Positions 41,031 through 48,824 of a stretch of DNA of 64,000 nucleotides are shown one piece after another; position 1 is the first letter of the stretch, and each line of letters opens with the position of its first letter. The stretch is taken from the NCBI RefSeq assembly GCF_017308975.1, contig NZ_JADWPD010000037.1, forward strand, positions 1-64,000. Reading direction: 5' to 3'. Position numbers and translations under genes: made by a program. The notes beneath the pieces were generated by a model. That model was not told the DNA's origin. It ran no database searches and saw only the letters and a program-made list of their open reading frames with translations. This DNA is from Amycolatopsis sp. MtRt-6. GTDB taxonomy: Bacteria > Actinomycetota > Actinomycetes > Mycobacteriales > Pseudonocardiaceae.

Positions 41031-43220
41031 TCACCGAGCGGCCGGGGCCGTGGCGCCGGCGGGGACGAAGTCCCCGGATCGGCTGTCCCAGATGGACACC
41101 CGGGCGGAACCGATGTCGAAGTACATCCCGGTCAAGGTCAGCTCTCCACGCGCTTCCGCTTCGGCCACGCGCGGGTAGTGCCGCAGGTGGTCGAGTTGCT
41201 GGAGAACGTTGTGCAGTGCCAGCCGATCGGGCCGCGCGGCAGGGACGGCGCCGTCGAGAGCCACCTCGTCCTCGCGTCGCGTACTGGGTTCGGCATGACG
41301 GAGCCAGTCCTGCAACGGCGACGCGTGGTCGCGACCGCCGTCGGCGAGCGCGGTCATCGCTCCGCAGCCGGAGTGCCCGCACACGACGATCTCGCGGACA
41401 CCGAGGACACCGACGGCGAACTCGACCGCGGCGTTCATCGAGTCGTCGGCCTGCCCGGCCGGGACCAGGTTCCCGATGTTCCGCACGGTGAAGAGGTCTC
41501 CCGGGCCGCTCGTGGTGATCACGTTCGGCACGATCCGCGCGTCCCCGCAAGTGATGAACAGCGTCGGTGGCCGCTGCCCGCTCGCGAGCGCGCTCAGTGT
41601 GTCCTTCAGCAACGGGGCGGTCCGCCGGTGGAATTCGCTCGCCCCGTGCAGCGTCGCGTCGCCTTCCTCGCTGCGCGGCGGAACCGTGCTTGCCTGCCAG
41701 TCCGACCACGGTGCGAGCCAGCGGGGCAGCGCCGGTTCCGCGCCGGCCCGGCTGCGGGTCGGGTTGCCTTGCTTGCCGTTGGCGAACCACGGGTGGCCGA
41801 TCTCGTCGACGATCACGGTGCCGCCGGAGTTTTCGTGAGCCTGCTGCCAGTTCGCGAGTGCTTCGAAGGCGGCGTGGTCGAGGTAGTCGACAACGAGTTC
41901 CAACCGCACGGTCGCGCCTTCCGGGATAACGCCGAGCACCTTGGTCAGGCGCGGCACGGCCAGGAAGGTCAGCGCACCTTCGACCACCACACGCCAGTCG
42001 CCCCCGTCACGTTCGGCACGGACGCCCGACCACATCGCCCGGCGCAGCATCAGCAGCAGCGCCACGGCGATCCCGGCCAGCACCCCTTTGAGGAGATCGA
42101 GGGCCACGACACCGATCAACGTCACCAGGTACACGCTCAGGTCGCCGTGGGCACGCACCTGCCGGATGTGCCCGGGGTTGACCAGCTTCGCGCCGACGTG
42201 CACCAGCAGCCCCGCCAGCGCGGCCAGCGGGATGTTCTGGATGAGCCCACCGAGCAGGACCACGAAGACCAGCACCCACACGCCGTGCAGGACCGCGGAC
42301 GCACGGGTTTTCGCCCCGGCGGAGACGTTGGTGGAGCTGCGGACGATGACGCCGGTGACGGGCAAGCCACCCAGGGCACCGGAGACCATGTTGGCCGCGC
42401 CCTGGCCGACCAGCTCGCGGTCGAGGTCGGCGCGTTGCCCGTCGTGCAGCTTGTCGACCGCGACGGCGGAGAGCAGGCTCTCCACGCTCGCGACGACGGC
42501 GACGGTGACCACGGCGAGCGCGAAGCCGGCCCAGCCGTCCGAGGGGAGTTGCGGGACGAACTGCAGGCGCAGGAGATCACCGGGCAGGTTGACCCGGGGC
42601 AGCGTCAGGCCGCCCACCACGGACACCACGGTGGCGACGGCGATCGCGGCCAGCGGCCCCGGCACCCGCCGGGCGAACTGGGGCAGGGACGGCCAGAGGA
42701 TCAGCAGGGCCAGCGTGAGCAGGCCGATCATCGTCGCGGCGCTGTGGTGGCCGACGATCTGGGCCGGCAGCCCGGCGAGGTTCTTCAGCGCGGAGCTCTG
42801 CGCGGTGCCGCCGAGGATCACGTGCAGCTGGCCCAGGACGATGGTGACGCCGATGCCGGCGAGCATCCCGTGGACGATCGCGGGCGAAACGACCAGCGCG
42901 GCCCGGGCGACCCGGGAGAGCCCCAGCACGACCTGGAGGCCACCGGCGACCACGGTGATCGCGCAGGTCGTGGCCCAGCCGAACGTGGCGATCGTCTGCG
43001 CCAGCACGACGGTCAGCCCGGCCGCCGGTCCGCTGACCTGCACGACGGAGCCACCGAGCGCACCGGCCACAATGCCGCCGACGACCGCGGCGATCAACCC
43101 GGCCACCACCGGCGCCCCGGAGGCCAGCGCGATTCCCAGCGACAGCGGGACCGCGACCAGGAACACCACCAAGGACGCCGGCACATCGTGCCGCAGGGCA
43201 GGCAAAATTCTCGTATTCAC
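41031..43220 (-). CDS. SulP family anion transporter fused to a beta-carbonic anhydrase
   Basis: A 729-residue fusion. Residues 1-400 are a SulP membrane domain with about twelve hydrophobic segments (start LPALRHDVPASLVVFLVAVP, then GPAAGLTVVLAQTIATFGWA). A short STAS-like or linker region follows (EGALTFLAVPRLTKVLGVIP). The last 210 residues are a beta-carbonic anhydrase with the zinc-site motifs ITCGDARIVPN and CGHSGCGAMTAL. Fused SulP-CA proteins are thought to couple bicarbonate transport to CO2 hydration. GTG start at 43220 with GAGGTGG upstream. It sits between the duplicated two-component systems, which read in the other direction. A two-hairpin element lies in its leader. Confidence 0.93.
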   Translation of the reverse strand: MNTRILPALRHDVPASLVVFLVAVPLSLGIALASGAPVVAGLIAAVVGGIVAGALGGSVVQVSGPAAGLTVVLAQTIATFGWATTCAITVVAGGLQVVLGLSRVARAALVVSPAIVHGMLAGIGVTIVLGQLHVILGGTAQSSALKNLAGLPAQIVGHHSAATMIGLLTLALLILWPSLPQFARRVPGPLAAIAVATVVSVVGGLTLPRVNLPGDLLRLQFVPQLPSDGWAGFALAVVTVAVVASVESLLSAVAVDKLHDGQRADLDRELVGQGAANMVSGALGGLPVTGVIVRSSTNVSAGAKTRASAVLHGVWVLVFVVLLGGLIQNIPLAALAGLLVHVGAKLVNPGHIRQVRAHGDLSVYLVTLIGVVALDLLKGVLAGIAVALLLMLRRAMWSGVRAERDGGDWRVVVEGALTFLAVPRLTKVLGVIPEGATVRLELVVDYLDHAAFEALANWQQAHENSGGTVIVDEIGHPWFANGKQGNPTRSRAGAEPALPRWLAPWSDWQASTVPPRSEEGDATLHGASEFHRRTAPLLKDTLSALASGQRPPTLFITCGDARIVPNVITTSGPGDLFTVRNIGNLVPAGQADDSMNAAVEFAVGVLGVREIVVCGHSGCGAMTALADGGRDHASPLQDWLRHAEPSTRREDEVALDGAVPAARPDRLALHNVLQQLDHLRHYPRVAEAEARGELTLTGMYFDIGSARVSIWDSRSGDFVPAGATAPAAR

Positions 43221-43345
43221 GACCCCACCTCGAAAAGAGTGAACGGATACCCGTCATCGATGACGGTCGCTGTCTCGAAACCAGCGCGACAAGGGACAAC
43301 GTGCCCGGCGCCACTCCGGCCGAACACGACCGGGCAGGCGAGCGC

Positions 43346-43430
43346 GGTGGAGGGCCGCCGGAGCGGGGAACTCGGACCGGCCCTCCACCACGTCAGCGGA
43401 CGAGGCAGGAACCACCGGGGCTCCTCGTCC
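43346..43430 (-). promoter_or_regulatory. two-hairpin element, copy A, in the leader of SulP-carbonic anhydrase
   Basis: Hairpin 1 pairs GGTGGAGGGCCG (43346-43357) with 43378-43389, 12 perfect pairs. Hairpin 2 pairs GGACGAGG (43398-43405) with 43423-43430, 8 perfect pairs, around a 17-base loop. An 8-base spacer separates them. Copy B at 52241-52326 has the same layout in the leader of another minus-strand gene; stem 1 differs at one pair (G-C here, A-T there), which keeps pairing. The start codon lies 125 bases further on. A structured 5' leader or a dispersed repeat are the main options. Confidence 0.6.
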
Positions 43431-43643
43431 AAGACCAGCATCCCGCGGATCCAGGCCGCGCGACCACCCCCACCCGACTGCTGGTGTGCAGCCGCATGGC
43501 TGGACCCGCCCCGATACTCCACGGGGCGATCAGACGAGCGTTACTCCTCAAAGGACGGTCGGTCGCCGCGGCCGGACATACCACGGCAGACGTGACGATC
43601 CTCCTCGTCAATCGTCCAGTGAGGACTACTCCGGGCCCGACCT

Positions 43644-43669
43644 GTCTCTCACCCGGCCGGGTGAGAGAC
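43644..43669. promoter_or_regulatory. perfect 26-bp palindrome
   Basis: GTCTCTCACCCGG is followed directly by its exact reverse complement, with no spacer. It lies 75 bp left of the inverted repeat of response regulator 2 and about 170 bp before that gene. Perfect symmetry without a loop fits a dimeric regulator's operator better than a terminator, and no gene ends nearby. Confidence 0.6.
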
Positions 43670-43744
43670 GTGTCGAACGAGGTTCGCTCCCCATCCGGGG
43701 TCGTGCCTGGGGGCGGCCGGCCGCTACCCGGCCCCGGACTCCCC

Positions 43745-43776
43745 GCCGACCGGCTGCCGACGTCCAGCCGATCGGC
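43745..43776. promoter_or_regulatory. 12+12-bp inverted repeat upstream of response regulator 2 (shared element, copy 2)
   Basis: Identical arms to the site at 38828-38859 (GCCGACCGGCTG and CAGCCGATCGGC) with an 8-base spacer CCGACGTC in place of TCGATCTC. The arms are unchanged while the spacer and flanks differ, as expected for a protein-binding site. It lies 61 bases before the ATG. Confidence 0.6.
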
Positions 43777-43837
43777 CGGGTGCGAGTCGCCGGGCCCCGG
43801 GTGGCAGGCGTGACCCGGTTCCGGCGAGACTGGTGCC

Positions 43838-44491
43838 ATGGTTCGTGTGATCGTGGTCGACGACGAGGAGCTGGTGCGCTCGGGCTTCCGCCTCATCCTG
43901 CAGGCGGCGGGTGACATCGAGGTGGTGGCGACCGTCACCGGCGGGGAGGCGGTGAAGGAGGTCAGCCTGCACGCGCCCGACGTCGTGCTGCTGGACATCC
44001 GGATGCCCGACGTCGACGGGCTCACCGTCCTGCGGCAGCTGCGGGGCCTGCGCACCCCGCCGGTTGTGGCGATGCTCACGACGTTCGACTCCGACGAGTA
44101 CATCGCCACCGCGCTGCGTTCGGGTGCGGCGGGGTTCATCCTCAAGGACACCGCGCCCGAGCAGCTCGCCCAGCTGGTCCGCACCCTGGCCGCCGGGGGA
44201 GTGGTGCTCTCGCCGAAGGTCACCCGCACCGTCGTCGACGGCTATCTCGACTCGGGGGCGGGCTCGGCCGCGGCCACGCAGGTCGACCGGCTGTCCGAAC
44301 GCGAGCGCGCGGTGCTTGTCCTCATCGCGGACGGTCTGTCGAACACGGACATCGCGCAGCGGATCCACGTCAGCGTCGGCACGGTCAAGGACCACGTCTC
44401 CGCCATCCTCACCAAGCTGGAGGTCGGCAGCAGGGTGCAGGCCGCGCTCGTCGCGCAGCGCGCGGGCCTGCTCGAGGGCACCGGACCGTGA
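43838..44491 (+). CDS. NarL/LuxR-type response regulator 2 of the duplicated pair
   Basis: A 217-residue response regulator, near-identical to the one at 38920-39573. The phosphoacceptor Asp53 region VVLLDIRMPDVDG and most of the helix-turn-helix are unchanged; substitutions cluster in the interdomain linker (GAGSAAATQVDRL against GAGAAVATQAGRL), at a few HTH positions (SNTDIAQRIHV against SNADIAGRIRV) and at the last residues. The stop overlaps the kinase start (GTGA). Because receiver and DNA-contact residues are so alike, crosstalk between the two systems is likely unless the HTH changes alter specificity. Confidence 0.95.
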   Translation: MVRVIVVDDEELVRSGFRLILQAAGDIEVVATVTGGEAVKEVSLHAPDVVLLDIRMPDVDGLTVLRQLRGLRTPPVVAMLTTFDSDEYIATALRSGAAGFILKDTAPEQLAQLVRTLAAGGVVLSPKVTRTVVDGYLDSGAGSAAATQVDRLSERERAVLVLIADGLSNTDIAQRIHVSVGTVKDHVSAILTKLEVGSRVQAALVAQRAGLLEGTGP

Positions 44492-45579
44492 ACCGGACCC
44501 GGGCGCTGCTCGCCGAAGCGGGCCTGATCGCCGTCGCCGCGCTGGACGCGGTGTTCAACCGGCCCACCGAGTACTGGGACATCGGTGTGGTCATCCTGGC
44601 GGTCGGCGCGCTCCTGTTCCACCGGCGGTGGCCGGTTCCCGTTTTCGTGCTCACCCTGCCCGCGCTCGTGCTCGTCGGTTCCGTGATCGCGACGCTCTTC
44701 GCGCTCTACGCGGTCGCGGTGCGGTATTCGCACCGGGTTCTGCTCGCCGCCTGCGGGCTCGTCGCCGCGGTGGGGTACTTCTTCCCGGGGTTGGAGTTCT
44801 CCTACTCGCGCACCGACACGGGGCTCATGATCATCTACGCGACCATGACGGCGGCGGCACCGATCTTCTTCGGCAGGCTCGTCCACGCCCAGCGGGAACT
44901 GGCGCTGCGGCTGGCGGACATCCGGGCCGCGCGCGAGCACGAACGCGTGCTGGACGCCCAGGCGATCCTGGCCGCCGAACGCAACCAGCTCGCCCGCGAA
45001 ATGCACGACGTGGTCTCCCACCAGGTCAGCCTGATCGCCGTCCAGGCGGGCGCGATGGGAGTGTCCACCCGGGACCCGGACATGAAGGCGGCAGCCGACA
45101 AAGTCCGCAAGCTGTCCGTGGACACCCTCGACGAGCTCCGGCACATGGTGAACCTGCTCCGCGCGTCCGGCAGTCACACCACGGGGCTCACCCCGCAGCC
45201 GACGCTGTCCGATCTGGACAAGCTGGTCGCGGGCAGCGGCATCGAGACCACCATGACCGGTGCCGCGCCCGAAGGCATCGACACCGCGGTCCAGCGCACC
45301 ATCTACCGCACCATCCAGGAAGCGCTGACCAACGTCCGCAAGCACGCCCCGGGCAGCCGCGCCACGGTCGACATCACCCACGACGACACCGATCTCGCGG
45401 TGACCGTCACCAACACCCCGCCGACCCGCCCGACGCTGGCGCTGCCCAGCGCCCACCACGGACTGGTCGGTATCCGGGAACGCGCCGCCCTGCTCGGCGG
45501 CACCGTCAAAGCCGCACCGACCGCCGACGGCGGCTTCCGGCTCGAGTTGCGTCTGCCCCTCGCCGACGGGCGCCGTTAG
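44488..45579 (+). CDS. sensor histidine kinase 2 of the duplicated pair (HisKA_3)
   Basis: A 363-residue kinase, same length and architecture as the one at 39570-40661. Phosphoacceptor His173 in LAREMHDVVSHQVS, N box TIYRTIQEALTNVRKHAPGS and G box GLVGIRERAALLGGTVKAAP are present. The membrane-sensor part is less conserved (PTEYWDIGVVILAVGALLFH against PIGPPAAGAVMLAVGALLVR), so the two kinases may respond to different cues while sharing an output. GTG start at 44488. The frame after its TAG stays open for 76 more codons (see 45580-45810). Confidence 0.93.
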   Translation: MNRTRALLAEAGLIAVAALDAVFNRPTEYWDIGVVILAVGALLFHRRWPVPVFVLTLPALVLVGSVIATLFALYAVAVRYSHRVLLAACGLVAAVGYFFPGLEFSYSRTDTGLMIIYATMTAAAPIFFGRLVHAQRELALRLADIRAAREHERVLDAQAILAAERNQLAREMHDVVSHQVSLIAVQAGAMGVSTRDPDMKAAADKVRKLSVDTLDELRHMVNLLRASGSHTTGLTPQPTLSDLDKLVAGSGIETTMTGAAPEGIDTAVQRTIYRTIQEALTNVRKHAPGSRATVDITHDDTDLAVTVTNTPPTRPTLALPSAHHGLVGIRERAALLGGTVKAAPTADGGFRLELRLPLADGRR

Positions 45580-45810
45580 CGCCGCCGTGGTGCGCGGCCG
45601 GCCGCCCGGCTCCTGGTCCGCACCGCCCCGGCGGTCGCGTTCATCGCCGCGTTCCCCGGCCGGTACTTCGCCGCCTCGACGGTGACCGACGCCCAGTACC
45701 GCAGCGCCTTCCTCGGCCCGCTCACCGGCCACCCGGCGGTCCGCCGCCCGGCCCGAGCGCCGCATGGCCCGGCTCAGCCCGTCGGTCGTCGGGTACGGGC
45801 GGGCCGATAG
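45580..45810 (+). other. open, coding-like stretch in frame after the kinase 2 stop codon
   Basis: Directly after the TAG of kinase 2 the same frame runs 76 codons to a second TAG. It reads, among others, RLLVRTAPAVAFIAAFPGRY and FAASTVTDAQYRSAFLGPLT, which looks like protein rather than random high-GC translation. There is no start codon. It could be the tail of a gene cut off by the duplication that placed kinase 2 here, or chance. The 46 bp before the next gene (45811-45856) hold nothing recognisable beyond its start region. Confidence 0.35.
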
Positions 45811-45856
45811 TTACATCCTGCGGCGCCGGGACGCGTGATCGTGGAATGTCGAATTC

Positions 45857-46780
45857 ATGAAGCACTCCCGCACGGCCATCTGGGCGTCGACCAGCGTCCT
45901 GGCGGTGACCGGCGTGGTGGCGCTCGTCCTGCTCCTGATGCCGGGCGCCACCACCAAGCCCGAACAGCCGGCCGGCAGCGACGTCGACCTGGCGGCCGAC
46001 CTCGGGCAGTTCGCGGAGCGGATGTCGGCCGAATCCGGCTACTCGAAGCCGTCTCCCGCCGAGCGCGAGGCGATCAAATACGGCGTCGAGCTCGCGCTGA
46101 ACGGAAAGCTGGTCGACGCGAACGAGGCGCTGGCCCCCGTCGGGTACCGGCTGTCCAAGCGGGTCGACACCGCGACCAAGCGGACCTTTTACGAGGTTTC
46201 CGAAAGCGCGGACCGGTCACGCGGCTGGGGCCGGATCCTGATCGACGAGGCCGCCACCGCCCGGTTGGGCGTCGAAGTACCTCACCCGAAAGCGGATCTG
46301 GGCAGCGAGCAGCTCGGCGTCGGCCTGTTCCGGCAGGTCCCCGGCTCGGTGCTCGTGATCGCCGGCGCGCACCGCCGGGCGGCGCCGGACAAGCAGGCCG
46401 ACATGGCTCACACGAACGAAAGCGTATTCGAGACGGTGCACGAACTTCTGGTACAGCGCAAGGTTCCGGTGATGCAGCTGCACGGCTTCCGGAACGAAAC
46501 GGCGCCGGACAGCGACGTGGTCGTTTCCGCGGGTCCCCACCTCCACAGCCCGTACGCGGAGCAGACGGCACAGCGGCTCAAGGACGCCGGGCTCTCGGTG
46601 TGCCTGTCCTGGGTCACCGGGTGCGAAGGCCTGGAAGCCACCACCAACGTCCAGGCGAAGTGGGTCGCCGAACACGGCGGCGACTTTGTGCATGTCGAAG
46701 TGTCCCAGGACACCAGGTTCACCGCCGAAGCACGCGACCGCGTCGTGTCCGCCCTCGCGCGGCAGGCGGCCGGCCGATGA
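45857..46780 (+). CDS. membrane-anchored zinc hydrolase-like protein, first gene of the pgsBC operon
   Basis: A 307-residue protein with one N-terminal TM segment (residues about 8-30) and an extracytoplasmic domain. The conserved-looking core is VPHPKADLGSEQLG (His143, Asp147, Glu151), then VIAGAHRRAAPDK (His172), ADMAHTNESVFETVHE (Asp182, His185) and MQLHGF. The spacing of His and acidic residues recalls zinc carboxypeptidase/amidohydrolase-like enzymes such as phage poly-gamma-glutamate hydrolases, but I cannot assign a Pfam family. It occupies the place where a release or anchoring enzyme would be expected. Its TGA overlaps the next ATG. ATG at 45857. Confidence 0.7.
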   Translation: MKHSRTAIWASTSVLAVTGVVALVLLLMPGATTKPEQPAGSDVDLAADLGQFAERMSAESGYSKPSPAEREAIKYGVELALNGKLVDANEALAPVGYRLSKRVDTATKRTFYEVSESADRSRGWGRILIDEAATARLGVEVPHPKADLGSEQLGVGLFRQVPGSVLVIAGAHRRAAPDKQADMAHTNESVFETVHELLVQRKVPVMQLHGFRNETAPDSDVVVSAGPHLHSPYAEQTAQRLKDAGLSVCLSWVTGCEGLEATTNVQAKWVAEHGGDFVHVEVSQDTRFTAEARDRVVSALARQAAGR

Positions 46781-47781
46781 GCACGCGGCGGGTACCCGGC
46801 GTACGGGCGCCGTGGATCGCCGGACTGGTGCTGTTCCTGGTGCTGGCGGTCACCGCCGGGGTCTACATGTCCCGGCCGCGCGATTTCTCCCCGGTTCCCC
46901 AGTCGGTCCTCGACGGCAGGCGGGAAAGCACGGTGGCGGCCGGGCAGGCCATCGCCCGGTCGCTCAACGGCGGGCTGAGCAGCCTGGCGGAGATCGCCAC
47001 CGTCGTCGACGAGTCGATGAGCCAGCGGAACCGGGCCCTCCTGATCCCGTTCAAGAGCCGGATGTGGAAGTCCCTCTACGTCCTCGACCGGGCCAGCCGC
47101 GTGGTGGTCGCCCAGGTCGGTGAACCCGCGCAGCCCGCGGTCCTCGGCGAGCCGATGCCGAGCGAGGCCGGTTCGCGGCTGGCCCAGGTCGGTACCGCAC
47201 AGCAGATCGTGCAGTACACCCCGGTCGGCAAGGCGGCCGACGCGAAGTACCTGCTGGTCGGGCACCTCGATCCGAACCGGTTCAGCGAACTGCTCGCGGT
47301 GGCCGGCACGGAAGGCGCGTGGCTGCTGGACAAATCCGGCGCGGTGATCGTCGGCACCGGCAATCGCACGCCCCCGGGCGGAGTCGTCGACCAGGGCATG
47401 GAGCCCGGCGAGGGCACCTCCGGCAGCCGGGTCCAGCAGGTCGCCGACCGGCACGAGGTGGTCGCCTGGGCATCCCTGGGCGGTAAACGGCCTTCGAACA
47501 CACTCGGCTGGACCGTGGTGTCGAACCAGGCGACCAACGACACGGCCGCGCCCAGCGACGGTTCTCGCCGGCGTGCCGTCACGGCCAGCGCCGTGCTCGC
47601 CGCGCTCACCGTGATCGTTTTCGCGGTCCTCTACTTCGTGCTGTTGCGCCCCGTCCGGCTGCTCAGGCGGGTTGCCGAGGCAGCCGGCCGAGACGTGCCG
47701 AAGGCACCGAAGCACGGGGAAGCAGGACAGGTCGCGACCGCGTTCACCCGCACCCGCAAGAAACCGACTGAGGAACGATGA
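46777..47781 (+). CDS. Cache-like sensor protein without output domain, pgsBC operon
   Basis: A 334-residue protein: short cytoplasmic start, TM1 at about 10-32 (APWIAGLVLFLVLAVTAGVY), an extracytoplasmic domain to about 260 and TM2 at about 267-290 (VLAALTVIVFAVLYFVLLRP). A 45-residue cytoplasmic tail follows, with an LRPVRLLRRVAEAAGRD segment that looks like a partial HAMP. The outer domain (SLYVLDRASRVVVAQVGEPA, and later AWLLDKSGAVIVG) resembles a Cache sensor domain. No kinase, cyclase or methyl-accepting region follows, which is odd for a Cache/HAMP protein. Both ends overlap neighbours by ATGA, so it is made in step with the synthase. Confidence 0.7.
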   Translation: MSTRRVPGVRAPWIAGLVLFLVLAVTAGVYMSRPRDFSPVPQSVLDGRRESTVAAGQAIARSLNGGLSSLAEIATVVDESMSQRNRALLIPFKSRMWKSLYVLDRASRVVVAQVGEPAQPAVLGEPMPSEAGSRLAQVGTAQQIVQYTPVGKAADAKYLLVGHLDPNRFSELLAVAGTEGAWLLDKSGAVIVGTGNRTPPGGVVDQGMEPGEGTSGSRVQQVADRHEVVAWASLGGKRPSNTLGWTVVSNQATNDTAAPSDGSRRRAVTASAVLAALTVIVFAVLYFVLLRPVRLLRRVAEAAGRDVPKAPKHGEAGQVATAFTRTRKKPTEER

Positions 47782-48824
47782 CTACCCGCATTGGCCACCT
47801 TCGCCCGAGGTTCTTCCCGCTGGCGCTGCTGACGTGGTCCCTCGGCGCCGCAGGCTTCCTCGGCGCCGCCGTCACCGTCGCGACCGCGCCGTCCTCCTGG
47901 CTGGTCGACCCGATCCCCGAGAGCGTCGCGGCCGAACAACAGACACGCACCGCACTGGCCGCGCGCCAGCTGCAACGCTCGCTGGACAGCGGCGTGTCCG
48001 ACCTGAACGCCGTTGCCGCGGGGATCCGGGTGCTCAAGGACACCGAAACACCGTCCAAGTTGCTGGCACAGCTGGTGTCCACGCGTGATCGGTATCGCGG
48101 CGTCGCCTATCTCGCGCCCAGCGGCGAGGTACGCGCCAAGGCCGGGGAGGACGTCGATGCCGCGGCGGTCAAGACCGCCGACAAACCGGCTCTCGCGGTC
48201 GGCCCGCCGCAGGGCGTCTCACCGCGGGTGTTCGTCTCCGCACCCGTCACCGGGGACAAGGCCGGCAGGCTGATCGCCGAGTTCAAGCCGAACGCGCTGA
48301 TCAGGCCCCTGTCCCTGGCGGGTCCGGGCAACACCCGGCTGCTCGACGCCGACCGGAAGGTGATCGGCGCGACCACCGGCTTCACCGCGTTCGAACCCCT
48401 GACCCGGCCGGACCTGGAGCAAGCCGCCAAGGACGCCGCGGGCGGGCCTGGCCACGCTCTGCGCGAAGTGGACGGCGAGCGGCACGCGGTCAGCTGGGCG
48501 CCGGTCACCAGCACCCAGCCGACCCGGCAGACCGGCCTCACGGTCGTCACCGACCGGCCGGAAGCTTCGCTGACGCTGCCCCACTCCGCCGAGAAGCGCG
48601 AACTGATCCTGCTCGGGGCCGTCATCGCCGTCCTCACCGTCGTCGTCTTCGGCTGGCTCTACGTGGTGATCGTCAGCCCGTTGTCCGCGCTGGCGAGGGC
48701 GGCCGGCCGGCTCGCCCGCGGCGACACCGGCGAACCGGTGATCGTCCGCCGCTACGACCACCTCGGCCTCGTCGCACGCGACCTCGAACGGATCCGGCGC
48801 GATCGGGCCGGAGGGCACCGATGA
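47778..48824 (+). CDS. Cache/HAMP membrane protein without output domain, pgsBC operon
   Basis: A 348-residue protein related in layout to the preceding one: TM1 about 13-36 (LALLTWSLGAAGFLGAAVTV), an outer Cache-like domain (RGVAYLAPSGEVRAKAGEDV, then NTRLLDADRKVIGATTGF), TM2 about 275-298, and a HAMP-like segment (SPLSALARAAGRLARGDTGE) ending the chain about 30 residues later. Again no catalytic output domain is present. The gene begins with ATG overlapping the preceding stop and ends overlapping pgsB. The pair may form a heterodimer that controls or holds the PgsBC complex (inference). Confidence 0.72.
   Translation: MTTRIGHLRPRFFPLALLTWSLGAAGFLGAAVTVATAPSSWLVDPIPESVAAEQQTRTALAARQLQRSLDSGVSDLNAVAAGIRVLKDTETPSKLLAQLVSTRDRYRGVAYLAPSGEVRAKAGEDVDAAAVKTADKPALAVGPPQGVSPRVFVSAPVTGDKAGRLIAEFKPNALIRPLSLAGPGNTRLLDADRKVIGATTGFTAFEPLTRPDLEQAAKDAAGGPGHALREVDGERHAVSWAPVTSTQPTRQTGLTVVTDRPEASLTLPHSAEKRELILLGAVIAVLTVVVFGWLYVVIVSPLSALARAAGRLARGDTGEPVIVRRYDHLGLVARDLERIRRDRAGGHR

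Larger units (their letters stand above)
43221..43837. other. 617-bp divergent regulatory region between SulP-CA and response regulator 2
   Basis: No gene is supported here. From left to right it holds the SulP leader with the two-hairpin element (43346-43430), about 200 bp without recognisable structure, a perfect 26-bp palindrome (43644-43669) and the 12+12-bp inverted repeat (43745-43776) ahead of response regulator 2. The density of symmetric sites suggests several regulators act here. Confidence 0.6.

Noticed and set aside
43346..43430. Two-hairpin element as a known riboswitch (guanidine, SAM, cobalamin or c-di-AMP class)
   Set aside because: None of the conserved core sequences I can recall for those classes is present; kept as an unassigned element.
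43217..43522. 101-codon minus-strand frame in the SulP leader
   Set aside because: It is covered by the two-hairpin element and the SulP start region. Part of its translation resembles the same frame at copy B only because the DNA element is shared.
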